Origin: Marinomonas foliarum
GTDB taxonomy: Bacteria; Pseudomonadota; Gammaproteobacteria; Pseudomonadales; Marinomonadaceae
Direction of reading: 5' to 3'
DNA length: 64,000 nucleotides
Assembly (NCBI RefSeq): GCF_003337275.1
Contig: NZ_QPJQ01000001.1
Span: 62,001-126,000, forward strand
Shown: piece by piece, positions 24,584-33,749 of the stretch
Layout of the letters: each line of letters starts with the position of its first letter
Position numbering within the stretch: the first letter of the stretch is position 1
Translations under genes and position numbers: made by a program
Notes under the pieces: model-generated
Told to the model about the DNA's origin: nothing
Seen by the model: only the letters and a program-made list of their open reading frames with translations
The model's database searches: none

Positions 24584-25723
24584 TCACAATTCAACATTAT
24601 TGTCATGAAGTACAAGTTTATTACGACCTTGTTTTTTAGCTAGATAAAGAGCCTGATCGGCATGTTGGTAGATTTGACTAAAGGTAGTTTGTCTATCTCC
24701 TTCATGGTAATAAAGGCCTGTGCTGAGCGTGGTGTGGATCAAGGCACTGTTGTTCACCTTGATCTTGGTTTGCTCCACTGTTTGACGAATTTTCTCACAA
24801 ATGTCGATTACTTCATTTTGAGTCTTCTCTAAGAACAGTATGCAGAACTCTTCTCCACCAAGACGAGCGACAAAATTAGGCGAGGAAATCGAATGCTCTA
24901 GTATATCAGCAATCATTTTAAGCACTTCATCGCCAGCTGGGTGACCATATAGATCATTTATTTTCTTGAAGAAATCTAAATCAATAATAGCAAAACCAAT
25001 CTGTTGCGGCCGATTCAGTAAAACAGCTTGTGTTTTTTCTGTAATGAAACGTCGATTAGGCAATTGAGTTAAATGGTCTCGATTATTTTGTATGGTAAGG
25101 AATTCCTTATGCCAATAAAGACGAGTCAATACTAACAAAAGAGCTGAGACAACCAGCAATATTGTAGCAATCAACCCCCAAATTAAATACGTGAGTTCAT
25201 TCTTTAGACGACGCTCTATGTTAGAAGCCGATTGAATTACATTGTGTAGACCTGTGTAGGAAAGTGCCAAGTCCAACTCTAGTTGGGTAAGCTGTTTAAC
25301 GAGCATTTTTTTGGCATTTTTGTTTTGCTCGAATGCTCTAATATCTTGTTGAGACGTCTCCAAAGCAAGCTTCGTCTCATTTAGCTGATTTATATATTCA
25401 ACATAAACAAAGTCTTCGGCTGTACTATCACTCATTTTTCTATCAATTAGAGGAATACGATACTGGAGTCTTAGTATTATTTTTTTCAATTCTTTGATAT
25501 CAAAAAATGGGCTGTCTTCCTTTAAGTAGTCCAAAGACCGCTTTAGCAAATGAACATCCTCTTGGGCTTGAGTAATGTCAATTGCCAGCGCCGTAAAATT
25601 TGAACCAAGCAACTGCCTAGACTGCTGTTGAAAATAAAATACGGACCAAACACACAAGCTTAGAAATACGGCGAAAATCAGCCAGATTCTAATTTTGATT
25701 TGCTTTGCACTGGTTTTAATCAT
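24584..25723 (-). CDS. membrane diguanylate cyclase coupled to a periplasmic partner
   Basis: A 379-aa inner-membrane GGDEF protein. A transmembrane segment at about 11-30 leads to a helical periplasmic domain of about 145 residues, then a second membrane segment (about 178-202) and the GGDEF domain. The active site is ARLGGEEF (GGEEF at 289-293) with the upstream DLDFFKKINDLYGHPAGD. No RxxD inhibitory site precedes it, so product inhibition is not expected. Its start overlaps the stop of the sulfite-oxidase-fold gene by ATGA, so the two products are probably made together and may form one signalling unit. Confidence 0.9.
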   Translation of the reverse strand: MIKTSAKQIKIRIWLIFAVFLSLCVWSVFYFQQQSRQLLGSNFTALAIDITQAQEDVHLLKRSLDYLKEDSPFFDIKELKKIILRLQYRIPLIDRKMSDSTAEDFVYVEYINQLNETKLALETSQQDIRAFEQNKNAKKMLVKQLTQLELDLALSYTGLHNVIQSASNIERRLKNELTYLIWGLIATILLVVSALLLVLTRLYWHKEFLTIQNNRDHLTQLPNRRFITEKTQAVLLNRPQQIGFAIIDLDFFKKINDLYGHPAGDEVLKMIADILEHSISSPNFVARLGGEEFCILFLEKTQNEVIDICEKIRQTVEQTKIKVNNSALIHTTLSTGLYYHEGDRQTTFSQIYQHADQALYLAKKQGRNKLVLHDNNVEL

Positions 25724-26277
25724 TGAGACAAGATTTCATTGAGAGCCCAAACCCAGTAGTTTTTACTTTCAGAAAGGTGTGAAGCAAGGCCAGCATCAGC
25801 AGGGATAATTAACAGTAAAGGCCCTAGATTTTCAGCACTAATAGGTTGGCGATTTAAGCGGGTAGCTATCAGATAACGCTTTCTCTCTATACTTTCTTTT
25901 GGAATAAATACTTCATATCCATCAATAGCAATAAAGCGCAGTCTTGGCGAATCGTTAAGGCCATACTTTATTAATAAATCATCCAGCCATATACCACTAA
26001 AACGCCCTTGAGGACCATCAAAATGCACCATGTCTTCGGTATCAAACAGAGGAAGAGATTCTATTTCCGCCATAGATATTGAAACTTCTTGGCCGGATAC
26101 TCCCAAAGTGAGTACTGCAGATGTATCAGAAGATGGTAAAAGGTCACTAGGATAAACGTCTACGGCGTATGCAGTGGCATTGAGAAGCGAAGAGATTGCC
26201 ATCAGCAAAATTAACTTAACTAGGTATGATTTGACGGCTTTTATTTTGAATAAGGAACAACTCAAAAAAATTTTCAT
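25720..26277 (-). CDS. secreted molybdopterin-oxidoreductase-fold (SUOX-like) protein
   Basis: A 185-aa protein with an N-terminal signal peptide (LILLMAISSLLNATAYA, cleavage before VDVYP). The mature part resembles the oxidoreductase molybdopterin-binding domain of sulfite-oxidase-like proteins: LTLGVSGQEVSISMAEIESLP, GRFSGIWLDDLLIKYG, IDGYEVFIPKESI and the terminal YWVWALNEI. The mature protein has no cysteine, so the usual cysteine ligand to molybdenum is missing and catalysis is unlikely. It precedes and overlaps a membrane diguanylate cyclase. The likely role is periplasmic ligand sensing for that enzyme; this is inference. Confidence 0.75.
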   Translation of the reverse strand: MKIFLSCSLFKIKAVKSYLVKLILLMAISSLLNATAYAVDVYPSDLLPSSDTSAVLTLGVSGQEVSISMAEIESLPLFDTEDMVHFDGPQGRFSGIWLDDLLIKYGLNDSPRLRFIAIDGYEVFIPKESIERKRYLIATRLNRQPISAENLGPLLLIIPADAGLASHLSESKNYWVWALNEILSQ

Positions 26278-26431
26278 ATACGCCCTTTGAGCCTGTCTCG
26301 CTTAATTAAGTCTGTGGTTTGATTGGTCTACATAATACTGTTTTTTTCTCCTCTATGATGTTGTAAATCGTAATTTTTTGTCTGCTTTCCTACACTAATA
26401 AGTATCAAAGGCAACTTTTGAGACAAAGTTA

Positions 26432-28111
26432 TTAACTAGTAATCGCGCTCAAAACAACCCTATTTCGTCCTTGTTCTTTAGCGTCATAAAGCGCGGCATC
26501 TGCACGATTCAGCACCTGCTCATAGTGTGAATCATCAGCGAGGTAGATAGCCACACCAAAACTAGCCGAGACAAATAAACCATCACTCATCTCTTCTTTT
26601 TCAAGAGCCGAGCGAAGAGTCTCAGCAATAATTTCAGCCTCCTCGACAAGGAAATTAGGTAATAGAACCGTAAACTCTTCACCACCAAATCGAGCAACCA
26701 TGCCCTTACTCCCGACCAGACGGGAAAATAGGACAGCCATTTTTTTGAGTACGGTATCGCCAACCGTGTGACCATATACATCATTTACTTTTTTAAAATA
26801 ATCGACATCGGCCATAATCACAGCGAACGGCCGCTGCGATTGTTTCGCTAAATTATATTCATCAAGCAAAGCCTCATCTAAAGCCAAGCGATTATAACTT
26901 TGAGTTAATGGATCTTGTCGCACAATCACTTCTAGTGACCGATTGCTGGCTTCCAGTTCGGCCGTTCGAGTGCGTACTTTTGTTTCTAACGTGAGATTCA
27001 TTTGCATTAAAGACTGTTCTCGCACCAATAAAGAAGACATCATTTTTTCTAATGAACAACTCAGGCTCGCAACTTCGCTCAATTTACTATCATCTTGGAA
27101 AGTCGCATTACGATTTCCTTGCTGAATACTTTGAGCTGTGAGCGCCAACCTTTCAAGAGGGCGACTTAAAGTACTCGCAAATTGGTAAGCCAAGAACATA
27201 CAAAACAAAGTGGCAAGCCCACCAAACAAAATCAATAATTTATGCACTTCATTGACGGTTGCCATAGCAATAGACAGCGGCTGACGCACGACAATTTGCC
27301 AACCAAGCTTCGTTGAATCTAGAAAACCCACAGAAACCAAGCTGGTTAAATAAGCCTCTTCATCTTGCCACACCAGCGATTTGAATTGACCATTCTTAGG
27401 CAATTCCTTTGGTACAGCAATATCACCTTGCGCACTACCACTTGGATATAAAACATTCCTATCTCTATCAATGATAAAGACATCAATTTTTTTTCGTTTC
27501 GATGCCTCAGTTAATGAAGAGGAAATAATATCCCTTACCCAAGTCCAATCCGCATGTATTCCAACAACTCCCTTAAACTCACCATTTTCACCGGTTACAG
27601 GAGCCGCAAAGTCAACTAAGCGAATAGGAATCCCATCCTTCGGCTTAGGCAGAAGACTTTCAAGCAAGAGTGCTGGGTGAACATCGCCAACAAAAGGAGC
27701 GGTTCGAGCATTAATAAACCAAGGTCGCTGACTCACATCCGCCCCCTTTAACAACCCATTACCTGACGCTAATACCAACCCATCGGGATTAGCAAAACCT
27801 ATCCATGCGTAGTCTTTATAGGAGCTTTTGATTCGATCTATTACGTCTTGCAAATCACTTAGATCTTGATTTTCATATAAAAAAGTACGCTTACTAAGCA
27901 GAATAACTTCCCGCTTACGCTCAGCAATATTGGCGGTTAACATATTTGAAATGGATTGGCTGATGCCGACGAGAGATTCCCCACTCGCGTGCGAAAGACG
28001 AGTTGAGGTGAGCTGGTAAAAAGAAGCAATAAGCACCAAGCTTAAAGAAAGAAGCAAACCACCAGATAACAAAGTGATTCGCTTTCGAAAAGTGTCAAAG
28101 CCTCTTAACAT
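26432..28111 (-). CDS. dCache-HAMP diguanylate cyclase
   Basis: A 559-aa membrane sensor enzyme. A transmembrane segment at about 10-33 is followed by a large periplasmic dCache domain (DYAWIGFANPDGLVLASG; DVSQRPWFINAR; GVVGIHADWTWVRDII), a second membrane segment at about 290-312, a HAMP domain (STLSRPLERLALTAQSI), a coiled coil (TLETKVRTRTAELEASNRSL) and a GGDEF domain with ARFGGEEF (476-480). No RxxD inhibitory site is present. It should make c-di-GMP in response to an external small molecule such as an amino or organic acid. Single gene. Confidence 0.92.
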   Translation of the reverse strand: MLRGFDTFRKRITLLSGGLLLSLSLVLIASFYQLTSTRLSHASGESLVGISQSISNMLTANIAERKREVILLSKRTFLYENQDLSDLQDVIDRIKSSYKDYAWIGFANPDGLVLASGNGLLKGADVSQRPWFINARTAPFVGDVHPALLLESLLPKPKDGIPIRLVDFAAPVTGENGEFKGVVGIHADWTWVRDIISSSLTEASKRKKIDVFIIDRDRNVLYPSGSAQGDIAVPKELPKNGQFKSLVWQDEEAYLTSLVSVGFLDSTKLGWQIVVRQPLSIAMATVNEVHKLLILFGGLATLFCMFLAYQFASTLSRPLERLALTAQSIQQGNRNATFQDDSKLSEVASLSCSLEKMMSSLLVREQSLMQMNLTLETKVRTRTAELEASNRSLEVIVRQDPLTQSYNRLALDEALLDEYNLAKQSQRPFAVIMADVDYFKKVNDVYGHTVGDTVLKKMAVLFSRLVGSKGMVARFGGEEFTVLLPNFLVEEAEIIAETLRSALEKEEMSDGLFVSASFGVAIYLADDSHYEQVLNRADAALYDAKEQGRNRVVLSAITS

Positions 28112-28552
28112 GACTTGTAAACCTGATAATAAATAAAAGTTAACTGCGGATATTTCTGCATCATAACACGCCTATACTTGCACTTTATATACACAATCAA
28201 AGATATGTCTCTAGCACGTTCAGGACCATTTTTTGCTTATCAAGATTGAAGCTTTTCAACCATGTTATTCAGTCTCTATACAATTCAGCAGCATATCAAG
28301 TAACCTCACAAAAACAGCCAAATCATAAAGAGACCAAAGCACGAAAAGTACCGCTGAGAACGGTATAGCAGTAAACAAAGAGCTAAAGCATTAACACAAC
28401 GCTACAGTATAAAACACTAATGTTACCTAACTATTCAGTATGCTAAGTTAGTGCTTTGTTTATTATTGGTATGCTCATAAAGAGTAGGATGAAGAGTGAT
28501 TAGCTAAGTGGACCGATTTAAATTTACTCTGCCCCCATTTATCTAATCACGA
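28112..28552. other. 441-base intergenic region, no gene seen
   Basis: This stretch separates the dCache diguanylate cyclase start from the stop codon of the LysR gene. No frame with a ribosome binding site and protein-like composition was found. A small inverted repeat (CTAACT at 28427-28432 and AGTTAG at 28446-28451, with flanking CACTAA/TTAGTG) could be a hairpin. It presumably holds the promoter of the cyclase gene. Confidence 0.5.
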
Positions 28553-29470
28553 TTAAACTAAACATAGTCGTCGAGATTCATCATCAAAACGTTTACGCAG
28601 AAAATCAAGGAACGTTCTTACTCTAGCTGGCATATAGCGATTTTTGTGATATAACGCATGCACAGGGGCGTCGGTAAAGCTCCATTCAGGTAAGACAACC
28701 TCTAGTCGTTTTTCTTCAATATCCATTGCTACATCCCAAATAGATTTTAGGACTATTCCATGTCCATCAATTGCCCATTGACGAGCTATAGCCCCATCAT
28801 TTGTCTCTCTTGCACACTCCATCGAAATCGTAACGTTTTCTACTTCTTCGTCATATTTGAATAGCCACTGGTTTATGGGGCCGCTGTCTGTACTCAAAAC
28901 AATACAGGGAAACTGGACAAGGTCTTTTGGCGACTTGGGAGAACCATGTTTTTTAAGATACGTTGATGAAGCGCACAATACTCGTCGGTTTTTAGCCAAT
29001 TGACGAGCTATAAACAAACTATCTTGAGGCTCGCCAAAACGGATAGCTAAATCAATATCGTCACGATGCAGACTGGATAATGAATCTGAAAGCAACAAAG
29101 TAAACTGCACATCTGGATAAACCTTATTAAATTCATCCAACCAACCAGTCAACTTATGTCGACCAAAATCCGACGTAGCTGAAAGCCGAATTCGTCCGCT
29201 AACCGCCTGAGTGCGGTTTTCTAGAAAAGCAAAACCATCATCAAACGCCTCTAACCCTTGTTGGCAATAAAGCAAAAAAGCTTTGCCTTCATCTGTAAGC
29301 CGAAGACTGCGCGTTGTCCGTTCAAATAACCGAGATTTTAAATGCGCCTCAAGATTGTTAAGACGTGCACTAGCTGCGGCAGGAGACAGCCCAAGCTTAC
29401 GGCCTGCAGCTGATATACCACCTAAATTTGCAGCTTCAACAAATAATCGAATATCACCAAGGTTTTGCAC
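28553..29470 (-). CDS. LysR-family regulator, divergent from Old Yellow Enzyme gene
   Basis: A 305-aa LysR-type regulator. The winged helix-turn-helix spans about 1-60 (DIRLFVEAANLGGISAAGRK; SPAAASARLNNLEAHL; LFERTTRSLRLTDEG), followed by a two-lobe inducer-binding domain beginning RIRLSATSDFGRH. It belongs to the group typified by DsdC/YafC-like regulators that control a divergent oxidoreductase. A 10-bp inverted repeat at 29485-29522 lies in the shared promoter and suggests control of the ene-reductase gene. Confidence 0.9.
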   Translation of the reverse strand: MQNLGDIRLFVEAANLGGISAAGRKLGLSPAAASARLNNLEAHLKSRLFERTTRSLRLTDEGKAFLLYCQQGLEAFDDGFAFLENRTQAVSGRIRLSATSDFGRHKLTGWLDEFNKVYPDVQFTLLLSDSLSSLHRDDIDLAIRFGEPQDSLFIARQLAKNRRVLCASSTYLKKHGSPKSPKDLVQFPCIVLSTDSGPINQWLFKYDEEVENVTISMECARETNDGAIARQWAIDGHGIVLKSIWDVAMDIEEKRLEVVLPEWSFTDAPVHALYHKNRYMPARVRTFLDFLRKRFDDESRRLCLV

Positions 29471-29484
29471 AACTATTCCAAATA

Positions 29485-29522
29485 ATTTGATAATACTTCA
29501 AACAATAGACCAATTATCAAAT
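29485..29522. promoter_or_regulatory. inverted repeat in the LysR/OYE intergenic region
   Basis: ATTTGATAAT (29485-29494) and ATTATCAAAT (29513-29522) are perfect complements with an 18-base spacer, in the 111 bases between the divergent genes. LysR-type regulators usually bind an interrupted dyad at this position, so this is the probable recognition site. Confidence 0.55.
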
Positions 29523-29581
29523 CATTAAAACAAGTAAATAATAACTCCTAATAGTTACTGATTAACGTGGAGATCAATAAG

Positions 29582-30706
29582 ATGCTAACGAACAACACCA
29601 CCCCAAATACACTTTTTTCATCATTTACCTTTTTAGGAAAAGAGCACCCTCATCGAGTTGTTATGGCACCAATGACACGCGCCAGAAGCACTCAACCGGG
29701 TGATATTCCAAACCAAATGAACGCGCTCTATTACGCACAACGTGCATCCGCAGCACTAATCATTACAGAGGCGACACAAATCTCACCACATGGAAAAGGT
29801 TATTCTTACACCCCAGGCATCCACAGTGAAGAACAGGTAAAAGGATGGCGTATAGTGACTAACGCTGTTCATTCCAAAGGCGGTAAAATATTTCTGCAGC
29901 TTTGGCACGTTGGTCGTATGTCTCACCCAGACTTCCATCAAGGAGATCTACCTGTCGCGCCATCTGCAGAGCCTTTTAAAGGGCAGATATGGAAAGTTGA
30001 CCCTGCTACGGATAAAGGTGTTATGGTCGATTGTCCAACGCCTAGGGAATTAAACAAAGAAGAAATCGCAGCTATTATTCAGGATTATAGACACGCAGCG
30101 CAAAATGCAATGGATGCAGGATTCGATGGTGTTGAAATTCATGGAGCAAATGGCTATTTAATTGACCAATTTCTTCGTACCACGTCTAACACACGACAAG
30201 ACCAATATGGCGGCTCACGTGAACATCGCCTGCGTTTTCTAAAAGAAGTGGTCATCGCTGTGGCCGATCAAATAGGTCCTCTGCATACAGCAATACGATT
30301 AGCACCATTTCTTACTGCACGTGGCATGGATTGCTCAGACATTCTTCCAACCATTGCCGACGCTGCTGAATTCTTAGACAAAATAGGCATTGCTTATTTA
30401 CACCTTGTCGAAGCGGATTGGGATGATGCGCCGACATTCACGGAATCATTTAGACAAACTATTCGAAGCCGCTTTAGTGGCCCAATCATCGTAGCAGGAA
30501 AATATAACCTTTCTCGTGCTGAATGGGTTATATCAAATGGTTATGCAGACTTAGTTGCCTTTGGTCGAGACTTCGTAGCGAACCCAGATTTACCAAAGCG
30601 TTTAAGGCAAAATTTACCACTTGCCCCCTTTGATGGATCAACTCTTTTTGGGGGATCTGAGCGAGGCTACAGTGACTATCCAACATGGGAAGAAGCTTCC
30701 TATTAA
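29582..30706 (+). CDS. Old Yellow Enzyme family ene-reductase (NemA-like)
   Basis: A 374-aa FMN-dependent alkene reductase with the OYE TIM barrel. Motifs include RVVMAPMTRARS near residues 20-31, FLQLWHVGRMSHP with the active-site region, GFDGVEIHGANGYLIDQFL (substrate His/Asn pair as HxxN) and LVAFGRDFVANPDLP, which holds the FMN phosphate. It reduces activated double bonds or nitro/nitrate esters using NAD(P)H. The GTG that begins the longest frame (29567) is less likely than the ATG at 29582, which GTGGAG precedes at about nine bases. Probably induced through the divergent LysR. Confidence 0.93.
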   Translation: MLTNNTTPNTLFSSFTFLGKEHPHRVVMAPMTRARSTQPGDIPNQMNALYYAQRASAALIITEATQISPHGKGYSYTPGIHSEEQVKGWRIVTNAVHSKGGKIFLQLWHVGRMSHPDFHQGDLPVAPSAEPFKGQIWKVDPATDKGVMVDCPTPRELNKEEIAAIIQDYRHAAQNAMDAGFDGVEIHGANGYLIDQFLRTTSNTRQDQYGGSREHRLRFLKEVVIAVADQIGPLHTAIRLAPFLTARGMDCSDILPTIADAAEFLDKIGIAYLHLVEADWDDAPTFTESFRQTIRSRFSGPIIVAGKYNLSRAEWVISNGYADLVAFGRDFVANPDLPKRLRQNLPLAPFDGSTLFGGSERGYSDYPTWEEASY

Positions 30707-30724
30707 ATTAGAGAAACAAAGCAC

Positions 30725-31501
30725 TTATTCGCTTCTAAACCCTCTTGCCAAAGCACAGGTCGCTTTGGCGTTTTTGATTTTATTCAAGATAAGCTCAGGT
30801 TCTGTACCTGTTTTAATTTGGGCAGCTAACAGCGCGGCAGATTCGGCGACGCCATAAACACCGACGGTGTTGAGGATGTAATCGGATTTGGTACTAAGAA
30901 GCGATTCCATTGGCGTGAGCTCTTGGGCACTGTAGGTGTTGAAGTCCCAATGGTATTTTTCCGCGAGGGCGATGAGGTTGGTTTCGTCGGCTTTGATGTC
31001 GATGCTGTTTAAGGAATGAATATCGCTTGGCGTTAAGCCTTTTTGACTAAGCGCATCAAGCATCAGGTTTTCGATAAATTCCAGCGGGCAGTTGCGTTCG
31101 CAGCCCATTCCCAGAGTATAAATAGGATTCAAGTAAGGCTTCGCTGTGGTCATAACCAACTGTGCGCTAAGGGATTTTGCCACTTGCGCGCCCCACTCGT
31201 TCGCACCACCTTCATGTCCAGATAAAAGCGGAATGACAAACTTACCTTCTTCATCCAATACCAAGACTGGCGGGTCTTGATACTTGTCTTGTAGCACAGG
31301 CGCGAGCGTTCGCATCACGATGCCAGTGGCACAGATAAACACCAGCCAATCGCCATTTTTAAACGCCGTTTGCACGAACTCGGCGAAAGGTTTTGGTTTG
31401 TAGTCGACAACCGCATCTGGCCAGTTATTCTGTGTCCCGTTAGACAATAGTTTTTTCGCTAGCTGTTCACCTGCTGGCGTTAATGCGATAAAGCGTATCA
31501 C
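30725..31501 (-). CDS. cbiG: cobalamin biosynthesis protein CbiG, without middle domain
   Basis: A 258-aa enzyme that opens the delta-lactone ring of (cobalt-)precorrin-5A, releasing acetaldehyde. The N-terminal CbiG domain is clear (WLVFICATGIVMRTLAPVL; LLSGHEGGANEWGAQVA) up to about residue 118. The CobE-like C-terminal domain follows at once (YTLGMGCERNCPLEFIE; GVYGVAESAALLAA). The middle domain found in enzymes of about 350 aa is absent. It is the last gene of the cobalamin operon and overlaps cobI by four bases. Convergent with the OYE gene, 18 bases away. Confidence 0.9.
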   Translation of the reverse strand: MIRFIALTPAGEQLAKKLLSNGTQNNWPDAVVDYKPKPFAEFVQTAFKNGDWLVFICATGIVMRTLAPVLQDKYQDPPVLVLDEEGKFVIPLLSGHEGGANEWGAQVAKSLSAQLVMTTAKPYLNPIYTLGMGCERNCPLEFIENLMLDALSQKGLTPSDIHSLNSIDIKADETNLIALAEKYHWDFNTYSAQELTPMESLLSTKSDYILNTVGVYGVAESAALLAAQIKTGTEPELILNKIKNAKATCALARGFRSE

Positions 31502-32238
31502 CGAGTGCCTCGCTCACTTTTAGTCACCACAAACAAGGAGAAATACGGCCCTACTTTGTCTTCCAAGGTCGATACATCGCGCACGATACGTTCGTTGTCA
31601 CGGCCAATGTACTCAAGATATTTTGCATCTTGCATACGATTGGTTTTGCGCAGAGCCATCAAGATGCGAGGACGCGCGCGTCCTGCTTTCATGATAACCA
31701 CACTATCGTGTTGTTCTAGCGCAGTATCAATTTGCAGTGCGGTGTGACGACCGCTCACCACCGCAAAGGATTCTTTTAATACGGTTAACGGATGATTCAA
31801 GGCGGACGATGCGGCATTGATTGACGACACACCGGGCACCACTTGGCATTGAAAATCGCCTTCTAGGCGTTCCAATAAATAAGCAAAAGAGCCAAAAAAC
31901 AACGGGTCGCCTTCACACAAGAAAACCACGTCTTTGCCTTGCGATAATTCATTGGCAATGGCTTTCGCACCATTGTCGTAAGCTTCATTTGCCAAGGAGC
32001 GATCTGTCGACATCGGCATGACAATGGCAATTTCATTTTGCGCATGAGTAACGCCCGCAAAGGCTTCACTGGCGATATTTTTCGCTTGGGAACCACCTTC
32101 GTCGTTGGCAAGGTAACTCACCACACTGGCACGCTGAATTAAACGCAAGGCTTTTAAGGTGATCAATTCTGGGTCACCAGGACCTACGCCCACACCAATG
32201 AATCGGCCTGTTTTTTGTGATGTTTCCAAGGCACTCAT
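31498..32238 (-). CDS. cobI: precorrin-2 C20-methyltransferase
   Basis: A 246-aa SAM-dependent tetrapyrrole methylase of the CobI/CbiL type. The N-terminal GVGVGPGDPELITLKALRLI and VVFLCEGDPLFFGSFAYLL are the two SAM-binding signatures; VVPGVSSINAASS is the third. It methylates C20 of precorrin-2, an early step in corrin formation. Start and stop overlap both neighbours by four bases (ATGA), so translation is coupled along the operon. Confidence 0.92.
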   Translation of the reverse strand: MSALETSQKTGRFIGVGVGPGDPELITLKALRLIQRASVVSYLANDEGGSQAKNIASEAFAGVTHAQNEIAIVMPMSTDRSLANEAYDNGAKAIANELSQGKDVVFLCEGDPLFFGSFAYLLERLEGDFQCQVVPGVSSINAASSALNHPLTVLKESFAVVSGRHTALQIDTALEQHDSVVIMKAGRARPRILMALRKTNRMQDAKYLEYIGRDNERIVRDVSTLEDKVGPYFSLFVVTKSERGTR

Positions 32239-33596
32239 TGTGCGTTTTCCTTATGATTTGTATTGATGGCCGATGTTGTGGCCGTATATTTTCTAAAATG
32301 ATAAAGCGTCACCGGCAAACTAGGACGAAATAATCGCTGCCCCGCTAATCGCTCGCCTTTGGCGATCGATACCTGCAAACTCTGCTCGTCGGCGTCTTGT
32401 GCTTGGTCACGCTGTTGCGCGAATTGCATGACCTGATATTTTGTTTCTTCGGTAACAGCGCTGACCATCAAACTGCCACCATCGGGTAATAGCTCCCAAA
32501 CCTGCGCCATCAAGGTATTCAATTCACCATCACTGCCACCAATGAAGACTTTGTTAGGCTTGCCATGTAGTGCGTTTTTGCCGGCAAACAAATTGTCAGC
32601 AAGTAAATCCACCAGCACGTCCGGCGCTCGCCCTGCGACAATAGATAAATTCTGCATAACACCAAATCGATCTTGGTTAGCCGCCAAACAAGCCAAGCGA
32701 TCAGGATGATGTTCAATGGCGATAATCTGACTACGCGGATGCCAATAGGCCATTTCCACGCTCACACCACCGCAGCCCGCGCCAATGTCCCAAACGGTGT
32801 CGCCTTGCTGAATGTCCATGTAAGACAAAATCGCCAAGCGCACTTCCCGCTTAGTAATCATGCCTTTACCGTCGCCTTTATCGGTGATGAAAGCCGTATC
32901 AGGGATACCAACTGAGCTAGGATAAAGTGAGGTTTGTTGGCTGGTTTTCAGCACGATCACATTGAGCGGATCGAATTCTAGTTCAGACTCTACAAAAAAC
33001 TTAGCTGCAAACGTACGGACTTTTTCTTGCGGATAACCCAAGGCTTCACATACGGTTATCTCACTTTGATCCAACCCTGCTTTAACGCATTCTTCGGCAA
33101 CATGTTTCGGTTGGCTGTATTGATCGGTCAATAAAACCAAGGTTTTATTCGACTGCAAATAACGACGCAAAGACGCCAAAGGACGACCGTGCAAACTCAC
33201 TACTTGCACATCTTGCAAAGACAAACCAAGACGATGACAGGCCGCTTGGATACTGGAAACATTCGGATAAAAGTGTAGGTTTTCAAGCGAAAAAGTACGC
33301 ATCAACCAAGCACCAATGCCGTAATACAGCGGATCGCCAGAAGCTAACACCACCACTTGCTTCGCCCCTTCGGACTGCCAATCGGCAAAGGCTTCTTTCA
33401 ACATACTAAGTTTGGGCAGATCTTCACGACGAGCCAGATGGGCATAGTGCGCAATAGTTTCATGCTGACGAGGAGCACCCAACACAATATCGTTCACCGA
33501 CAAGCTCGCCAAAACCACTTGCACCGCCTCATCCAGATGCGCCTCTTGATTAACACCCAGACCGATTACATGGATTGGCATTTGTGTGTGTTTCAT
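32235..33596 (-). CDS. cobL: precorrin-6Y C5,15-methyltransferase (CbiE-CbiT fusion)
   Basis: A 453-aa fusion. The CbiE-type methylase domain covers about 1-200 (IHVIGLGVN; VVVLASGDPLYYGIGAWLM; NVSSIQAACHRLGLS). The CbiT domain covers about 235-420 with a class I methyltransferase fold (DTVWDIGAGCGGVSVEMAYW; VFIGGSDGELNTLM). It methylates C5 and C15 and removes the acetate carboxyl at C12. The start is set at codon nine of the longest frame, where GTAGG precedes the ATG. A 153-base gap with a hairpin separates it from cobH, the only sizeable break in the operon. Confidence 0.92.
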   Translation of the reverse strand: MKHTQMPIHVIGLGVNQEAHLDEAVQVVLASLSVNDIVLGAPRQHETIAHYAHLARREDLPKLSMLKEAFADWQSEGAKQVVVLASGDPLYYGIGAWLMRTFSLENLHFYPNVSSIQAACHRLGLSLQDVQVVSLHGRPLASLRRYLQSNKTLVLLTDQYSQPKHVAEECVKAGLDQSEITVCEALGYPQEKVRTFAAKFFVESELEFDPLNVIVLKTSQQTSLYPSSVGIPDTAFITDKGDGKGMITKREVRLAILSYMDIQQGDTVWDIGAGCGGVSVEMAYWHPRSQIIAIEHHPDRLACLAANQDRFGVMQNLSIVAGRAPDVLVDLLADNLFAGKNALHGKPNKVFIGGSDGELNTLMAQVWELLPDGGSLMVSAVTEETKYQVMQFAQQRDQAQDADEQSLQVSIAKGERLAGQRLFRPSLPVTLYHFRKYTATTSAINTNHKENAQ

Positions 33597-33669
33597 AAAC
33601 CTACTTCCATTCAATGCCATTAAATTAAGCTAGGTGGATTAACGAGAGTAAAAAACGGATAACAAGAAC

Positions 33670-33735
33670 CTTGGTATTTGATTCACGCTGACGCGTTGAG
33701 CTTGCGAAACAGGCGCAAATGCATTGAATACCAAG
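33670..33735 (-). other. inverted repeat in the cobH-cobL gap
   Basis: CTTGGTATT (33670-33678) and AATACCAAG (33727-33735) form a 9-bp stem enclosing 48 bases that include a GC-rich stretch. It occupies the single non-overlapping junction in the cobalamin operon. It lacks the typical B12-box sequence, so a cobalamin riboswitch is not supported. It may be an attenuator, a processing site or a stabilising stem. Confidence 0.4.
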
Positions 33736-33749
33736 ACTCATGGAATGCA

